The notes beneath the pieces were generated by a model. The model saw only the letters and a list, made by a program, of their open reading frames with translations. It had not been told where the DNA came from and searched no databases. DNA of 64,000 nucleotides from positions 3,279,001 through 3,343,000 of the forward strand of contig NZ_CP092282.1 of the NCBI RefSeq assembly GCF_024972775.1. Reading direction: 5' to 3'. The translations under genes were made by a program, and so were the position numbers. Shown in pieces: positions 62,742 to 64,000 of this stretch (positions within the stretch are counted from its first letter, which is position 1; each line of letters starts with the position of its first letter). Origin of the DNA: Dehalobacter sp. DCM. Its GTDB lineage: Bacteria > Bacillota > Desulfitobacteriia > Desulfitobacteriales > Syntrophobotulaceae.

Positions 62742-63989
62742 TTGTTTATGGAAACTACAGCAACAGGAGAAAAAAAGTATGGCTTCTGGCCAAAATTTGC
62801 AGTTATCAGTTTGATTTGTATTCAATTCACACAAGCATTTGCTGCTCCGGCACTCGCCAGCATTCAGGCCTCATTTCCCAATGTCGACCCCACCATCGTT
62901 CAGCAGATCATCGCTCTGCCAACCATGCTCATGGTCGTTTCCTCGATCTTTTGCGGTCGCTTGTGTGCAGCGATCGGATATCGTAAATCAGCGTATATTG
63001 CTATCGTTTTGGCTCTGCTCGGCGGTGTTATGCCTGCCATCATGCACAGCAGCATTGGTATCATTCTGTTCTGGCGTGCAGTCTTCGGCCTTGGCTATGG
63101 CTTAGTCTTCGCCCTGTGTATTTCTTCGATTAACGTCTTATGGTCGGGCAAAGAACAGAAAATGATGATTGGCTTAGAGACCTTTATCGGTGCAGCATGT
63201 GCCATGGGGTATTCCTATCTCAGCGGCGTTTTAGCCGGAATCAACTGGGTATATGTATTCTGGTCTTACTTAATCGTCGTTCCATTCGCTATTGTCATTA
63301 TTGCCTTCTTACCTGAACCTCCGAAAGAAAAACTCGCCGTTCCTCTCGTCAAAGAGGATAAAGTCAAAGGCGGTTTCGGCAACTTCTACTGGATGTTCAT
63401 CATTCTCGCTGCGATCAGTGTCATTTTCACTGCAGCCTTTATGAATAACGTCGCAATGGTTATTATGGGCAACGGTATCGGTCAACCCCATGACATCGGT
63501 TTTGCCATGACCTTCTTCTCCTTGTTGTTCTCCATCGGCGGTTTATTGTATGTTCCGTTGAGAAAGGTTATTGGCAGATTCATGATCCCAGTTTTACTTG
63601 TTATCTTCGGAATTGACACGATCATGATGACACGGACTCTCAATCTGAGCACCTTTGTTGCTCTAACCGCAATCTATGGTGCCTTATTCTCCTTGCTCAA
63701 CTGTGAATACAACGTTTTATCCGGAACAACCGTAAAGAGCCGGGCGCGCATCGGGGACGGCGTTTCGCTCTATATTGCCGGACAGGGTGTCGGCCAGTTC
63801 GTTGGCCCATTCGTTTGCGCTGGTTTAGCCGGTCTCTTGGGCTTCACAGGCCCGAACTATCAGCTGCTTGTTTCCGGTCCGGTTATGCTCGCTGCCGGTA
63901 TCGTTCTGTGCATTATCGTCGCCATCAAGAAGGGTGACCCCACAGTAGCAAAATATGTTGAAGATCAAAAATCAGCCGCTGCGAAATAA
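62742..63989 (+). CDS. MFS transporter
   Basis: 415 residues, 12 hydrophobic helices: VISLICIQFTQAFAAPALASI, LCAAIGYRKSAYIA (motif A-like loop), and a central cytoplasmic loop PPKEKLAVPLVKEDK. Substrate unknown; an organic acid or alcohol-pathway product is plausible from context. Starts TTG 62742 (five bases after AGGAGG) or ATG 62748. Confidence 0.82.
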   Translation: MFMETTATGEKKYGFWPKFAVISLICIQFTQAFAAPALASIQASFPNVDPTIVQQIIALPTMLMVVSSIFCGRLCAAIGYRKSAYIAIVLALLGGVMPAIMHSSIGIILFWRAVFGLGYGLVFALCISSINVLWSGKEQKMMIGLETFIGAACAMGYSYLSGVLAGINWVYVFWSYLIVVPFAIVIIAFLPEPPKEKLAVPLVKEDKVKGGFGNFYWMFIILAAISVIFTAAFMNNVAMVIMGNGIGQPHDIGFAMTFFSLLFSIGGLLYVPLRKVIGRFMIPVLLVIFGIDTIMMTRTLNLSTFVALTAIYGALFSLLNCEYNVLSGTTVKSRARIGDGVSLYIAGQGVGQFVGPFVCAGLAGLLGFTGPNYQLLVSGPVMLAAGIVLCIIVAIKKGDPTVAKYVEDQKSAAAK

Positions 63990-64000
63990 ACAGCAAAAAT

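Noticed and set aside
1-64000. tRNA or rRNA genes
   Set aside because: I found no cloverleaf with a TTCGA/GGTTC T-arm pattern and no rRNA-like segments by eye; a tRNAscan run would be decisive.

Overview
The window looks like a chromosomal segment of an anaerobic, endospore-forming Clostridia bacterium, probably Peptococcaceae/Desulfitobacteriaceae-like. The evidence is a ger germinant-receptor operon, sleB-ypeB spore-cortex lysis genes, addAB, a minimal SufC-SufB/D pair, an FmdE protein, a large membrane iron-sulfur oxidoreductase and an Fe-alcohol dehydrogenase. The genus is inferred from gene content only.

Layout. 1-2.3 kb: end of a ger operon. 2.3-6.5 kb: FmdE, a znuABC-type zinc importer and a divergent Fur-family regulator with an operator-like dyad between them. 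6.5-15.9 kb: addA, sleB-ypeB, a KAS III, a C39-like peptidase, a membrane protein and a flavin reductase. 16.0-47.8 kb: a cassette array. 48.2-60 kb: a DUF6125-like gene, addB, a YaiI/YqxD protein, recQ, sufCB/D, a DUF2284 protein and an EtfAB-quinone-oxidoreductase-like protein. 60-64 kb: a truncated MGMT gene, a ferritin-like protein, an Fe-alcohol dehydrogenase and an MFS transporter, the last two each behind a sigma-54-type promoter.

The outstanding feature is an integron-like array of 28 attC sites (16.5-46.0 kb). All cassettes read leftward (minus strand) from an attI-like site at about 46.59 kb, behind a candidate Pc promoter. A tyrosine recombinase lies just upstream in the same orientation. 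It has the RKHRHY catalytic set and an IntI-like SPxDxxDL tail, but no IntI-specific insert, and it has an extra N-terminal domain. Two cassettes are present twice as apparently identical copies. Their edges fall at the attC crossover core and one copy of each sits next to attI, so the system has probably been active recently.

The cassettes are unusual. Each carries terminal inverted arms of roughly 15-20 bp outside the normal R boxes. The arms match within a cassette rather than across a junction, with a fixed T-G wobble on the + (bottom) strand. Most cassettes also carry one or two GC hairpins with variable stems and a similar loop, one before the start codon and one after the stop. The cargo is mostly small unknown or immunity-like genes. 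It includes a three-gene SIR2-HerA-KTSC anti-phage cassette, a DUF5343-HEPN pair, GNAT, PNPOx-like, nucleotidyltransferase, DUF1963, DUF3788, DUF3795 and DUF4256 proteins. An IS21-family element has inserted into one cassette hairpin, and an IS91 remnant occupies one cassette.
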